Notes: a model not told the origin generated them from the sequence alone. DNA of 34,224 nucleotides from an uncultured Prevotellaceae bacterium (GCA_900322135.1 ONYP01000036.1:1-34224), one strand, 5' to 3'; shown: positions 8,068 through 17,543, numbered from the stretch's first letter. Program-made: numbers and translations.

Positions 8068-11000
8068 CTAGAGCATGATGCCGTTCTCGGCGATGATGAT
8101 GCCCAGGGTGACATACCAGATGCGACCCGCAATGGGACTACCGGGGAAGATGGCGCGCAGCTTGTCGATGTAATCACGCATCTTGCGGCAGTAATCACTA
8201 TCATGCCGCTCACCGCTCTTGTAGTCGATGACGAGAATCTGGCCGTCGGGGCGGCGCACGATACGGTCGGGGCGCAGGTTCTCTATCTCACCCCAATGCT
8301 TGCCCGGCGTGGTAATGGTGCGCTCACTGTAGACCTTGTTGGCGGGGTCAAACCATTCAGCGACCAGTCCCTCGCCCGACAGGATGGGTTCCCGCACACG
8401 CGCATTGACGACCTCGAGGCGGCACAGGTCGCTGGGGTCCTCGGTGACGATGCCATGCTTGACAGCATCGGCAATCACGCGGTCCACATCGTTGCTGTCG
8501 CCGATGCGGCTCAACATGCTGTGCAAACGGATGCCAGCCTTGATCTGTCTTGTTGAGGCATTCTCGAGACGGACCTTGATGCTCGGCGGCACCGGGGTGA
8601 CAGGATAACAGATAATGTCGGCCCTTGAGGCGACCGCCTTCTTGGAGGGCCGTTTCGCCTCTAACTGCTCGCGTGAGGATATCTCCCCATATTCGAACCA
8701 ATGCTCATCACCGTCCCTCATGGGCTTGAGCAAACCACCACTGGAGGCAAAATCGCCCAACAGGCCCGTCACCAGCTTGGAGTCGTCGACTCTATCAGAG
8801 GATTTGGCAAAAATGTGCAATTCGGAGCGGGGACGCGTGAATGCGACATAGGTCTTGTTGAGGTTGTCGATGAGGTTGTCGATGAGCTGCTTATCGAGAA
8901 AGTCCTTGGCAATCTCATGCAACGAGAAGTCCTCGTCAGTCTTGACGAGGTGATTCTTCATCACACTGAGCAGCGGCGGCACAATATCCTCATCGATGTC
9001 ACCAGCGTCCACGGGCAGCGATTCCAGCACATCGATGAAGGCCTTGCGTGGCATCCAGTAACGCTCTTGGTTCTGTCCGTTTCCATCAAGATACCACTTG
9101 GCAAACGGAATGACAACACAGTCAAACTCAAGCCCCTTGGCCTTGTGGATGGTCATCACATTGATGGCGTTGCCACCATCGGCGCTGCTAACCGCCAGCC
9201 TTCCCTTCTTCTCATCCCAGTACTTGAGGAACTCGCGCACACTGCCCCCATTGTTCTGTGACGAGAACTTCATCACCTCGTCCTGGAAGGCCATGAGGAA
9301 AGTCGTTTCACGGTTCACATCGACACTTGCCGCTGGGTCATTCTTGAATCGAGCGATAATATTCTCGACGATGCTCACCAGCGTGGTGAGTTCATAACCC
9401 GAAGGCATCATGGCGGCAAGCTCGGCGGCATAGTCCCGGACGCTTGGGCCCTGGTTCCCGGGCTGAGCAGTCAGGCTCTTGACCAGTAAATCGCCGTTAG
9501 CGGTCGGGCTACCGTCACCGGCCGCCGTGACAGCCTTGATAAAAGCATTCATCGAACTGTACAACCGCTGGTCGCTCTCGCGCTTGCTGCTCATGCGGCG
9601 CGCGTGGCGGTCCTCGGGAGCCGACACCTCGTCGGTGTCGTCATCCTCGCCAGCTGAGAACTGACTGATGTCGATGAAACGCAGCATGGCGATGATGCGG
9701 CGAATGATGGGCGAATTGTTGAGCAACAACGACTCTCCCGAGATGATGCTGATTCTAGGGCCTGAGGTCTGCTGGTTGAAGTTGAGGATACACTCCACAA
9801 TGTCATTACCCTCGCGGTTGGAGTTCACCAGCACGCCCATCCTGCCCCAGTCGTAGCGCTCGTGCAACTTGAGCAGGTAGTGGGGCAAGACCTCGAGCGC
9901 ATCAACATCCTCTTGGGTGGCATTGCCCTCGGTCCCCTCGGCGGCTTGGTTTCCCTGCCCTGGGAGCACCCGCTTGTAATCACCAAGCATCACGCGAACA
10001 TAGCCGGGCACCTTTTTCTCGTCAATGTCGACGGGAAATCCCTGTTCCACATCCTGATAGGTTGCTTCAACCGTGGGCACACTGCTGTAGCGCTCACGCA
10101 TGAACGCAAACAGCGCGTTGTTGAACTCGATGATGCGTCGGGAGCTGCGGTAGTTGGTCGAGGCAGGAGCGTCGGGGTCCCTTGGCGGCTGGTAAATGTC
10201 GTACTTGAAATCTGTGTCCACCTTCTCGCGGAACACCGACGGATCGGCGTTGCGGAAACGATAGATTGATTGCTTGGCGTCACCGATGAGCATATTGAAA
10301 TTGCCGCTGTCGAGGCTCTCGTGGAGCAGCCCCTTGAAGTTCTCATACTGCTTGGTGCTCGTGTCCTGGAACTCATCAATCATGAAGTGGGCGATGGTCG
10401 TGCCCACGCGCTCATACACAAAGTCGGAGCCGCTGGCGAGCACAGTGCCGATGAGTTCGTTGGTGTCGCCGATGAGTATGGTGTTGGTCTCATGACGGTA
10501 ATCCTCAAGGAACTTGTCAATCATCGCCAACAGGCCCAGCAGTCCCAGGTTGTCCACGATGTCCTGGAGGAACTTGGTCAGCGACATCAGCTTGAGCTGT
10601 TGCTGCAGCAGACTCACGACATGAGTAATGACCGCCGAATCAACGGTAATCTTAGAGCTGAACTGCCCTACAATCTTGTCCTCGTTAACACTCTTGAGAA
10701 AATCATCCTTGAAAGGCTCCAAATCCTCTTTCCCAACCCAAGTCTTCAAAGTGTATTTGAGATTGCCTGCTTGGCCATACGGTGTCAACACCCGGCGCAG
10801 CTCAGCGAGCCCGTTTGTCTTAGCTTCAAGGGTGCGTTCGACCAAGGTATTCATCCGTGCCTTGAATGTGCCTATCTTCTTGAAATCGCTCAGGTAACGG
10901 CCATCGGAATCATAGCGGCCCAGATAGGCGCGCACCGCCTTCATGCTGGCACGGAACAGTTCGCTATTGATCTGCTTTGCAAACTCCAGCAATTCGCCGC

Positions 11001-11637
11001 CGTCATCAAAGAATTTCCACTTCTTTTTCTCCACATCGCCGCGGATGAGGTGCTGCTGATAGTCCTTTACCCACTTGTCCACTTGGGTGGGCTTGCCCTC
11101 CTTGCCTAACGAGAGCAGAAAATTATGAACGGCCACGCGCACGGCATAGTCCTCCTCGAGCTGGATATCGTAGTTGAAGTCACGGTCCAATTCGCGCGCG
11201 AAGTTGCGCAGCACGCTCTGGAAGAAGGAGTCAATTGTGCTCACATTGAAATTGCTGTAGTCAAACAGCAGTTCGTTCAACGCATGTCGTGCGAGTTCAC
11301 GCACCCGCTTCTCGGTCATGCCGGGCAGTTTCACGAAGCCGTCCAGGTAGTCGCTGTCGACACCCTCCTGTGCCAGGCAATAGAGTTCCTTGACGATGCG
11401 GTCCTTCATCTCGGCCGTCGCCTTGTTGGTAAAGGTGATAGCCAGCAGCAAGCGGTGCGCATTCAAGATGCGCTCATCGTCCTGCTGCCGACGAGGACGC
11501 AGTTGTCCACCCTGGTCGGTGTAAAACAGCAAATGCCTGATGTATTCCAACGCCAGGTTATAGGTCTTGCCCGAACCTGCCGATGCTTTCATCACCAGCA
11601 TGTTGCGCTTGGGGTTGTTGGTATTCATGTCATTCAT
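8068..11637 (-). CDS. AddA/RecB-like UvrD-family helicase with C-terminal PD-(D/E)XK nuclease
   Basis: A superfamily 1A helicase-nuclease of about 1189 residues, the AddA/RecB type that processes DNA double-strand ends for RecA. Walker A KASAGSGKT is at residues 17-25. Other helicase motifs are MIDEFQDTS (II), IGDAKQSIYRFR (III), NYRSSRRIIEFNN (IV), VMTIHKAKGLEFD (V) and TYVAFTRPRSELHIF (VI). The C-terminus carries a RecB-family nuclease: GIRLHSML, RPDRI and VIDYKSG, with the catalytic DYK near residue 1138. I place the start at ATG 11637; the frame stays open to a TTG at 11697, but the added residues do not resemble the family, and ATG 11628 is also possible. The usual AddB-like partner is not in the window. 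The stop of the SUI1 gene lies 57 bases upstream, suggesting one transcript. Confidence 0.93.
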   Translation of the reverse strand: MNDMNTNNPKRNMLVMKASAGSGKTYNLALEYIRHLLFYTDQGGQLRPRRQQDDERILNAHRLLLAITFTNKATAEMKDRIVKELYCLAQEGVDSDYLDGFVKLPGMTEKRVRELARHALNELLFDYSNFNVSTIDSFFQSVLRNFARELDRDFNYDIQLEEDYAVRVAVHNFLLSLGKEGKPTQVDKWVKDYQQHLIRGDVEKKKWKFFDDGGELLEFAKQINSELFRASMKAVRAYLGRYDSDGRYLSDFKKIGTFKARMNTLVERTLEAKTNGLAELRRVLTPYGQAGNLKYTLKTWVGKEDLEPFKDDFLKSVNEDKIVGQFSSKITVDSAVITHVVSLLQQQLKLMSLTKFLQDIVDNLGLLGLLAMIDKFLEDYRHETNTILIGDTNELIGTVLASGSDFVYERVGTTIAHFMIDEFQDTSTKQYENFKGLLHESLDSGNFNMLIGDAKQSIYRFRNADPSVFREKVDTDFKYDIYQPPRDPDAPASTNYRSSRRIIEFNNALFAFMRERYSSVPTVEATYQDVEQGFPVDIDEKKVPGYVRVMLGDYKRVLPGQGNQAAEGTEGNATQEDVDALEVLPHYLLKLHERYDWGRMGVLVNSNREGNDIVECILNFNQQTSGPRISIISGESLLLNNSPIIRRIIAMLRFIDISQFSAGEDDDTDEVSAPEDRHARRMSSKRESDQRLYSSMNAFIKAVTAAGDGSPTANGDLLVKSLTAQPGNQGPSVRDYAAELAAMMPSGYELTTLVSIVENIIARFKNDPAASVDVNRETTFLMAFQDEVMKFSSQNNGGSVREFLKYWDEKKGRLAVSSADGGNAINVMTIHKAKGLEFDCVVIPFAKWYLDGNGQNQERYWMPRKAFIDVLESLPVDAGDIDEDIVPPLLSVMKNHLVKTDEDFSLHEIAKDFLDKQLIDNLIDNLNKTYVAFTRPRSELHIFAKSSDRVDDSKLVTGLLGDFASSGGLLKPMRDGDEHWFEYGEISSREQLEAKRPSKKAVASRADIICYPVTPVPPSIKVRLENASTRQIKAGIRLHSMLSRIGDSNDVDRVIADAVKHGIVTEDPSDLCRLEVVNARVREPILSGEGLVAEWFDPANKVYSERTITTPGKHWGEIENLRPDRIVRRPDGQILVIDYKSGERHDSDYCRKMRDYIDKLRAIFPGSPIAGRIWYVTLGIIIAENGIML

Positions 11638-11693
11638 GATGTGTATCGGGTATTTCAACAGGAAACTGAAACCTTGCCAAACCGCAAGATTGT

Positions 11694-12053
11694 TCAAATC
11701 ACGCGGGCCTTGAATCCCATGGCAATGAGCTGGTCGAGCACACGCTGGCGAAAATCGCCCTGAATGAGGATTTCGCCACCGCGAGCGCTGCCGCCCACGC
11801 CCAGGGTGCGCTTGAGCTGCGAAGCCACCTGCTTGAGCGCCTCGTCGTCACAGACAAACCCCGTGACTATCGTGGCCTGCTTGCCGCCGCGGCCCTTGCG
11901 CTCGAGCACAATGTCCAGGCGCTGACTGCCCTGTTGCTGCAGGGCGCCGGCCTTGGGGGCAGGCTGTTCTACATCGTGTGCCGTTGCGTCATCCCCGCCC
12001 TCGGGCATGTTGAATGCTTTGCCCAGCGCTTCTTTCCAGTCGATATTGTTCAT
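11694..12053 (-). CDS. SUI1/eIF1-like translation factor, YciH family
   Basis: A 119-residue protein with a SUI1 fold in its C-terminal 75 residues, preceded by a variable polar linker. Family features are RKGRGGKQATIVTGF and the glycine-rich segment GVGGSARGGEILIQGD. SUI1-fold proteins bind the small ribosomal subunit; YciH in E. coli has been linked to initiation fidelity and stress-time inhibition of translation. The gene has its own -7 element (12118-12125) and is followed by the AddA-like gene on the same strand. Apart from co-transcription, no functional link between the two is evident. Confidence 0.92.
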   Translation of the reverse strand: MNNIDWKEALGKAFNMPEGGDDATAHDVEQPAPKAGALQQQGSQRLDIVLERKGRGGKQATIVTGFVCDDEALKQVASQLKRTLGVGGSARGGEILIQGDFRQRVLDQLIAMGFKARVI

Positions 12054-12117
12054 AGTGGTAGATAAAAATTTCGGGAATTTGCATCTCCCAAATTAAACTT
12101 TCCTGATTGTCTAACAT

Positions 12118-12125
12118 CAAAGGTA
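12118..12125 (-). promoter_or_regulatory. -7 element of the SUI1 gene promoter
   Basis: The minus strand reads TACCTTTG, matching TAnnTTTG, 64 bases before the ATG at 12053. A TTTG at 12151-12154 is 25 bases away, longer than the usual 19-21 spacer, so the -33 box is uncertain. Confidence 0.55.
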
Positions 12126-12198
12126 CAAAATTTCGGTGAATAAAGAGTGTCAAAACGCCAAAAAATCACCGTCATGCAATAAAATTCATCAAAAAACG

Positions 12199-12229
12199 CT
12201 TTTCATTTCAAATAAAAGCACTACTTTTG
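12199..12229 (+). promoter_or_regulatory. ferredoxin promoter
   Basis: A -7 TACTTTTG (12222-12229) lies 54 bases before the ferredoxin ATG. A weak T-rich -33 candidate sits at about 12199-12204. It is divergent from the SUI1 promoter in a 230-base gap. Confidence 0.6.
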
Positions 12230-12283
12230 TCGAACTGTTTACTTATAGCATTATTAACTATTTCACTTTAAATTTGTACTAAT

Positions 12284-12454
12284 ATGGCTTATGTAATTTC
12301 TGATAGCTGTGTAGCATGTGGCACCTGCCAGTCAGTATGTCCCGCCGACGCCATCAAGGAAGGCGACATCTACTCGATCGATCCCGACACCTGCTTGGAC
12401 TGCGGTACTTGCGCTGACGCTTGCCCCACCGGTGCAATCGCTCCCGGCGAGTAA
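12284..12454 (+). CDS. 2[4Fe-4S] clostridial-type ferredoxin
   Basis: A 56-residue soluble electron carrier. It has two complete CxxCxxCxxxCP motifs, CVACGTCQSVCP (9-20) and CLDCGTCADACP (37-48), each providing ligands for one [4Fe-4S] cluster with the usual three-plus-one swap between motifs. The length is typical of small clostridial ferredoxins, which serve low-potential reactions such as pyruvate:ferredoxin oxidoreductase in anaerobes. The ATG at 12284 fits the promoter upstream and directly opens the family sequence MAYVISDSC. The gene is monocistronic, with its own promoter and a strong terminator 26 bases after the stop. No redox partner gene is adjacent. Confidence 0.96.
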   Translation: MAYVISDSCVACGTCQSVCPADAIKEGDIYSIDPDTCLDCGTCADACPTGAIAPGE

Positions 12455-12480
12455 TACTACATCGTTTACAAGGAAACAGC

Positions 12481-12519
12481 ATTGCGGCTGCGCCATCGGG
12501 CACAGCCGCAATATTTTTT
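12481..12519 (+). terminator. intrinsic terminator of the ferredoxin gene
   Basis: A perfect 10-pair stem, ATTGCGGCTG (12481-12490) with CAGCCGCAAT (12503-12512), a 12-base loop, and a following run of seven T. Confidence 0.93.
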
Positions 12520-12594
12520 TGTGCCGTTGCTCCGGCTGTGGCGCAGGTTACCGGCCTGCTCCCATGTCGATGAGCACCTGGCCATCAAATGCAG

Positions 12595-12626
12595 GACGCG
12601 CGGGAGAGTTGATTCTCCCGCGCGTC
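12595..12626. terminator. GC-rich hairpin between convergent ferredoxin and PorU-like genes
   Basis: Perfect 13-pair arms, GACGCGCGGGAGA (12595-12607) and its complement (12614-12626), with a 6-base loop. It begins 26 bases past the stop of the minus-strand PorU-like gene. No T-run follows on the minus strand, so it may act as a 3' end barrier rather than a classic terminator. The 12520-12594 stretch holds nothing else clear. Confidence 0.65.
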
Positions 12627-12651
12627 GCTTTATCGGTGTCCAGCAAGCGGC

Positions 12652-15600
12652 TTAGTTGCTAGCCGTCTTGAGGGGGTCGAGCACGATGAGCTTGTTGATG
12701 GGGGTGCCACCGTAGTTGGAACCGTCTTGATAGGTGCCGAAGTAGCGGTAGAGGCCACCAGGAACCTTGTTGCCGTTCAAGTCCTTCATGTCCCAGGTCA
12801 CGGGGAAGCTGCTGGTGGTGGTCATCCACACGAGCTTGCCAGTGGCGTCGGTCACGCGTACAATAACTTCAGGCATTCGCGACAGGCTGGTCTCAAAGTC
12901 AAAGTTCACCTCGCTGTCCAGATAGGCAGGTAACTTGTCGGCCGTCAAAGTTGCCATTCCGCTCTGTCCGACCATGAAGGTGATGGTGCGGGTGGCACTG
13001 TTGCCCAGCAAGTCAAATACGGTATAGGTGAGCGTGTGGAGGCCCTCGGCCAGATTGCTCAGCGGGAACTCGATATCCACTTGCTTGCCCTCGTCGGACA
13101 TAGTGGCATAGCTGGTGATGTCGCAATAGGAAGGCTTGCCGTTATCCAGGACAAGCATCATGCCCATATCACCCGAGTTGGACTGGATATTGATGCCCTG
13201 GTCGTCGGTTGCCGAGATGTAAAGCACAGAGTTGCCACTCACGGTAACGCCATCGGCAAACGAGGTCTCGTCGTTGATGAACATGTTGGTGATGACGGGA
13301 TTCTGGGTGTCGTTGATGGCCAGATTCTCGTCGTAGCCCAACATCCTGATGCTCTTGCTGAAGCCATTCACCATGTAGGAGGTGTTATCCTTGTGTGCAT
13401 ACACACGCAGCATCACCATCTCGTTTTTGGCCATCACCTTGCGGGGAACAATGATATAGCCCGTGAACTCGCCATTGACCACGCGACCGGTCACCTCGGC
13501 CAACTTCTCGCGGTTGAAGTAGATGTCACGAGTTACAGACTGGTTGTTAAGCGAGCCCGTGAGCGTCGTGAACTTGTCCTCCTTGTCATAGAGCGTCACC
13601 GTTGCATCGCCATTGAAGCTGGTATCAAGGTTACCCTCGGCATCAACCACCTGAGCCTTGACCTGGAACCGCTGCAACGGGGAGATGGAAGCAATGGAGG
13701 TGCCGGTAACATCGGTGCCGTTGACACTGGTGATGTTGAACCGTGAGATAGGATAATTCACCTTGATGGCCGGGTCACCGAGCAACAGGAAAGACATCTT
13801 GTTGGTATTGGCAACAGTGAACGAGGTCTTAGACTTCTTGTAAGCCTCGCCCAGCGTGGTAAACTCTCCAGTGGCGGCCTGGTTGAAAAGGGCCTGGAGG
13901 AAGAACCTGTTCAGGCGGTCGTTATCAGTGGCATACACCATGCGTGACGATGTCAACAAGGCAATGGCTCCACCATCGCGCTTGTGGAACATCAACTCGG
14001 CAATACCGCGAGAGTCACTGTCATAATGCGCCACATCGCAGCAAGCAGTCGACATGATGGGCAGGTGACGGTAGTTGGTGTTCACCACATCGCCCATGGT
14101 CCAGATGGAATTGTGCTTGCTGAAGTTCAGGGGACCTGCATGGCCGACATAAGTACCAAAGTACACGCCATCCTTCAAGATGTTACTGATGAGCTGCTTG
14201 GCCTCGGTCGCGGTCCTTTTCTCGATATTCAGGTTGGTCTCGGTATTGCTGCGGGGATACATTGTGTTATGGGCCGTAGTGACATGCATACCAGTACCCA
14301 ACTCATTATCAATCATGTTTTTGTAGCCCTCACCCTGGAACATATACATGCCCTTGTCGGGAGAGTCACTGAATACCATCGTCCTGTTGCGCCATGAGCC
14401 ATAGTCGGGATAGGCATAGTACTCAATGAGCTTATCGACATCGCTGCGTGCCTCTTCGACGCTGGAGCTGGTGATGCGTCCCACGCCAATGCTCAACTGG
14501 TCGCCGTTGATACTCGAGCCCGAGTTGTCGTTCAGGAAACCAAAGAAGTCATCGCTCGTGAAGGAGAAGTCCTCATAGTTGCTGCAGTCGCTCTGATAGG
14601 TGAGCAATTGTCCCTCGTGTCGTCCGAGCAGCTCACGGTTGTCATGGCTACCGGTACCCATGAGCAAGAGGTTCTTGAACTTGGTATTGTCGCGGTCGTA
14701 GAGCATCTTGCAGATCAAGCGGTAGGCCATACCGTCGCGCGTACCGCTGGAGAACTCGTTGAACACCTGCTCCTGGTCTACCACAGCCACATCGATGCCG
14801 TCAACAGCAGCGTGGAGGTCGGCAATGCGCTGAGCCTGCTCGATAAACTCCTTGGTGGTGATGATGAGCATGTCGGGGACCGCCATGGCGTGCAGGTTCT
14901 GGTTCTCGACGGGTTCAAAGCCCGAAATCTTCTTCAGCGTCTTGGTGGGGTCAAATGCCACATATAACGAAGAACTGGTGTGTGTGCTGAAGAAGAACAT
15001 ACCCTGCCCGCTGGCATCGTCATAGCTCTGCAGCGGCATCTGTATAGGATTGTTCGGGCTGTTGATATTCCATACCACCATACTGCCAGGTGCATCCGGC
15101 ATCATGAAGCGCTCATTACCCTGGGTAACACCAAAGCCCATTGTGAACTGGTTCTCGGGGTTATCACCGATTACATTGTAATGGTCATAGGTGATAATGA
15201 ACTGGTCCAGCATGGCTACCGTCGTCGTCAGTTCAATTGTGTCGGAATTGGTTGTCAGGAGCGGCTGAAAGTAACCATGCTCGGCCGGGTTTTTCAATTT
15301 CAGCCTTCCGAAAGGCGAGGCAAAGTTGTACAGCACATACTCACCACCCGGCACATATATGCGAGATGTTGACATTGGGAACGATGTGGTATCAGCCTCA
15401 CCGCCACTATGGATAATCGCGTTGGCATAGCACATGTTAGACGCATTGGCAGCCAGCGTGGTGTAGACAATAATCGTGCTGTCGGCAATGCCGGGCAGGT
15501 CAAAATCCACCATGAGGTGACCCGATGAGAAGTCCTCTCCCAGCATGTCCTTACCCGAGTTGGTCAACGACACAAGTTCCTTCTCGTGGTGGAAGAAATC

Positions 15601-16107
15601 CAGACTCGTGACCTTGTCCACATAATTGCTGACAACAACCGGCGTGCGCTGTGTGGGGTTCAAGTCGGAATTGTTATTCTCGGTAAGGAAGTAGCAACCC
15701 ACCTGTGAATAGGGGTTAAAGACACGCGTGAAGTGAGGAATCGTGGCTGCGTCACTGATGGAATAGCGAATGGGGCCACATCCATAGAAACAGATTTTGT
15801 CATCCATACGGATGAACGGCGTGCTGATCAAATCATCAGGGGCCTGTCCGTTGAGCACCTCATTGATGCGGAAACCGCCAGCGCCGTAAATCTTGACCTT
15901 GGCAGGATTGTTGAAACCCATTTCCCGCAGTTCATCATAAGTGATTTCATACACGCCACTCTCGGGAATCATTATCTTCACCCAAGTGCCGGTGGCTAGT
16001 TTGGATTTTGTCGCATAGTGCGACACATTGAACGCGCTGGCCGTGATGGACAGACACAGGACCATCAATGCGGTGCAGGCGAGTTGAAGTTTAGTCAGTT
16101 TGCTCAT
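12652..16107 (-). CDS. PorU-like gingipain-family (C25) peptidase, paralogue 1
   Basis: A 1151-residue exported protein of the PorU type, the T9SS sortase that removes the cargo C-terminal signal and attaches cargo to lipopolysaccharide. Order: signal peptide (1 to about 25); PorU N-terminal beta domain opening YATKSKLATGTWVKIMIPES; C25 peptidase domain (about 407-790); Ig-like domains; and a C-terminal FlgD/CTD-like segment with VTWDMKDLNGNKVPGGLYRY. The catalytic pair is present: H656 in VGHAGP and C690 in TACCDVAHYD, which has a second cysteine at 689. The cysteine context differs from the canonical ATCEYxRFD of the second copy at 17617-21045, so this is the more divergent paralogue. It could be a specialised sortase or a secreted gingipain-like protease. 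It lies 100 bases downstream of the FAH-like gene. Confidence 0.88.
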   Translation of the reverse strand: MSKLTKLQLACTALMVLCLSITASAFNVSHYATKSKLATGTWVKIMIPESGVYEITYDELREMGFNNPAKVKIYGAGGFRINEVLNGQAPDDLISTPFIRMDDKICFYGCGPIRYSISDAATIPHFTRVFNPYSQVGCYFLTENNNSDLNPTQRTPVVVSNYVDKVTSLDFFHHEKELVSLTNSGKDMLGEDFSSGHLMVDFDLPGIADSTIIVYTTLAANASNMCYANAIIHSGGEADTTSFPMSTSRIYVPGGEYVLYNFASPFGRLKLKNPAEHGYFQPLLTTNSDTIELTTTVAMLDQFIITYDHYNVIGDNPENQFTMGFGVTQGNERFMMPDAPGSMVVWNINSPNNPIQMPLQSYDDASGQGMFFFSTHTSSSLYVAFDPTKTLKKISGFEPVENQNLHAMAVPDMLIITTKEFIEQAQRIADLHAAVDGIDVAVVDQEQVFNEFSSGTRDGMAYRLICKMLYDRDNTKFKNLLLMGTGSHDNRELLGRHEGQLLTYQSDCSNYEDFSFTSDDFFGFLNDNSGSSINGDQLSIGVGRITSSSVEEARSDVDKLIEYYAYPDYGSWRNRTMVFSDSPDKGMYMFQGEGYKNMIDNELGTGMHVTTAHNTMYPRSNTETNLNIEKRTATEAKQLISNILKDGVYFGTYVGHAGPLNFSKHNSIWTMGDVVNTNYRHLPIMSTACCDVAHYDSDSRGIAELMFHKRDGGAIALLTSSRMVYATDNDRLNRFFLQALFNQAATGEFTTLGEAYKKSKTSFTVANTNKMSFLLLGDPAIKVNYPISRFNITSVNGTDVTGTSIASISPLQRFQVKAQVVDAEGNLDTSFNGDATVTLYDKEDKFTTLTGSLNNQSVTRDIYFNREKLAEVTGRVVNGEFTGYIIVPRKVMAKNEMVMLRVYAHKDNTSYMVNGFSKSIRMLGYDENLAINDTQNPVITNMFINDETSFADGVTVSGNSVLYISATDDQGINIQSNSGDMGMMLVLDNGKPSYCDITSYATMSDEGKQVDIEFPLSNLAEGLHTLTYTVFDLLGNSATRTITFMVGQSGMATLTADKLPAYLDSEVNFDFETSLSRMPEVIVRVTDATGKLVWMTTTSSFPVTWDMKDLNGNKVPGGLYRYFGTYQDGSNYGGTPINKLIVLDPLKTASN

Positions 16108-16206
16108 ATTTATTGTTTATAGTTTATTCTAAACTGTGGCTGTTTTCTTAATCTCAATATCTAATCTTTGCCAGACCTGATTGCCATCGACGAGCGACGG
16201 CGAGTG

Positions 16207-16782
16207 TCATAGTTTCACTTTCACATCCAGCACCTGGCGGCCGTCCACCGTCGCCGTGAGCCTGTTGCCCGGGACGAGGGTGTGCTGTGGCCCGGCGTCG
16301 CCGGTAAACAGCAGGTCGCCCATCTTGATGCTGCATCGGGTGCTCACGCCTGCAAGCATCCGGTCGAGCGGGTGTTGCATATCGGCCAGGCAATAACTCG
16401 ACACTACAGTGCCGTCGATCATCACCTCGACAGGCTGATGCAGCGGATCGGCAACACTCGTTGCCTCGACCCAATCGCCCACCATGGCGGAGCCATCAAA
16501 CGCACGGTCCAACGCCGACAGGGCCGGCTGGTCACCGTCCACGGCCATCACGCTAAAGGCCGCCGTGAAGGCATCCCAGTAGCGATGGGCAAACTTGGGC
16601 GCGATGCACTTGCCTAACCTGCTGGTGCGCACCACAATGGAGGGAACCGCTACAAAACGCTGCGCATAGTCGGGCAGAAAAAACGGCCTTCCCGAGAACA
16701 GAATGGACGAATCGGCCATGAGATAACTCTGGAAGTCAGCCGGCTGTTCGCCGTAATTTCCTGTAAATCCAATGACCTTCAT
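16207..16782 (-). CDS. fumarylacetoacetate hydrolase (FAH)-fold protein, probably without metal site
   Basis: A 191-residue single-domain protein of the FAH family, usually Mg-dependent C-C hydrolases, isomerases or oxaloacetate decarboxylases. Fold markers are present: KVIGFTGNYGEQ at the start, SGRPFFLPDYAQ, GKCIAPKFAHRYWDAFT, KAFDGS-like RAFDGSAMVGDWV, LADMQHPLDRML, and the C-terminal KMGDLLFTGDAGPQHTLVPG. The usual ETEL metal-binding motif before VVRI is replaced by AVPSIVVRTSRLG, and the next ligand region (normally DFTARDLQ) reads VMAVDGDQP. The metal glutamates and aspartate therefore seem lost while the fold is kept. It starts 34 bases after the rex stop, so the two are likely co-transcribed. 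It may be a regulatory or binding protein; the family call is good and catalytic loss is inferred from remembered alignments. Confidence 0.82.
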   Translation of the reverse strand: MKVIGFTGNYGEQPADFQSYLMADSSILFSGRPFFLPDYAQRFVAVPSIVVRTSRLGKCIAPKFAHRYWDAFTAAFSVMAVDGDQPALSALDRAFDGSAMVGDWVEATSVADPLHQPVEVMIDGTVVSSYCLADMQHPLDRMLAGVSTRCSIKMGDLLFTGDAGPQHTLVPGNRLTATVDGRQVLDVKVKL

Positions 16783-16815
16783 GTCACATTATCCCTCCCA
16801 TATCTCACACAGGGT

Positions 16816-17484
16816 TCAACCCTGATGATTATCGATGTCGATGCTCGTCTGGTGCATCCTGTTATAGATGATGGCCAGATGGGCATAGATTGAAGTGTTA
16901 GCGATCACAATATCCTCGGGCGCCTTGATGCGATAAGGCGTGAAGTTCCACAAGGCTGTCATACCGCTGGCGATGGCCAAGTCGGCCGTCTCCTGTGCGC
17001 GCTCGACCGGCACAGTGAGGATAGCGATTGAAACTCCATGCTCATGCTGCCAAGCGGCCAACTCATCGATGGCAAAGACGGGCACACCGCCCACGCTCTG
17101 CCCGATGACCTCGCTGCGCACATCAAAGCCCGCGACGATGTTCAGCCCGTAGTTTACCAGACCGTGATCCTGCATCAAAGCCGTGCCAAGACTACCGGTA
17201 CCGATTACCACAGCGTCGTGCTGTCGGTTGAATCCCAAGAAATCCTCAAGCTCGCTCACCAGGCTGTTCACTTCATACCCGATGCGCGTCTTGCCACGGA
17301 TGTTGAGAAACGACAAATCCTTGGCAATCTGTGATGACTGCACATTCAGCTCCTTGGAAATCTGTGTTGATGACACATACTCGACATGCAGGTTGTCAAG
17401 CATGCGCACATAGGACAAATACCAGGGCAAGCGCCTGATGGTAGGCTCCGGCAGGATGGTTCGGTTGTCGTTAATCTTGTTCAT
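16816..17484 (-). CDS. rex: redox-sensing transcriptional repressor Rex
   Basis: Rex represses fermentation and respiration genes when NADH is low and releases DNA when NADH binds. The 222-residue protein has the normal layout: an N-terminal winged helix (about 10-80) with EPTIRRLPWYLSYVRML and SSTQISKELNVQSSQIAKDL, then a Rossmann domain with the dinucleotide motif GTGSLGTAL, and a C-terminal swapped helix containing NTSIYAHLAIIYNRM. A good Bacteroidota promoter lies upstream at 17513-17542. The FAH-like gene follows closely and the first PorU-like gene after that, so Rex could head a three-gene transcript. No clear Rex operator palindrome (TTGTGAA-type) was recognised here. Confidence 0.95.
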   Translation of the reverse strand: MNKINDNRTILPEPTIRRLPWYLSYVRMLDNLHVEYVSSTQISKELNVQSSQIAKDLSFLNIRGKTRIGYEVNSLVSELEDFLGFNRQHDAVVIGTGSLGTALMQDHGLVNYGLNIVAGFDVRSEVIGQSVGGVPVFAIDELAAWQHEHGVSIAILTVPVERAQETADLAIASGMTALWNFTPYRIKAPEDIVIANTSIYAHLAIIYNRMHQTSIDIDNHQG

Positions 17485-17512
17485 TTCAGCGTATAACGAT
17501 GCAATTAACCGA

Positions 17513-17542
17513 CAAATTTACCTCAATTTTTCTTACAACAAA
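17513..17542 (-). promoter_or_regulatory. rex promoter
   Basis: On the minus strand a TTTG near 17539-17542 is followed by an 18-base spacer and a -7 TAAATTTG (17513-17520), about 28 bases before the rex ATG. The spacer is one base short of the usual range. Confidence 0.65.
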
Positions 17543-17543
17543 C

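Noticed and set aside
7962..8213. 83-codon minus-strand frame running through the hairpin cluster and the 3' end of the AddA-like gene
   Set aside because: Most of it overlaps the nuclease domain out of frame, and the remaining part is only translated palindromes.
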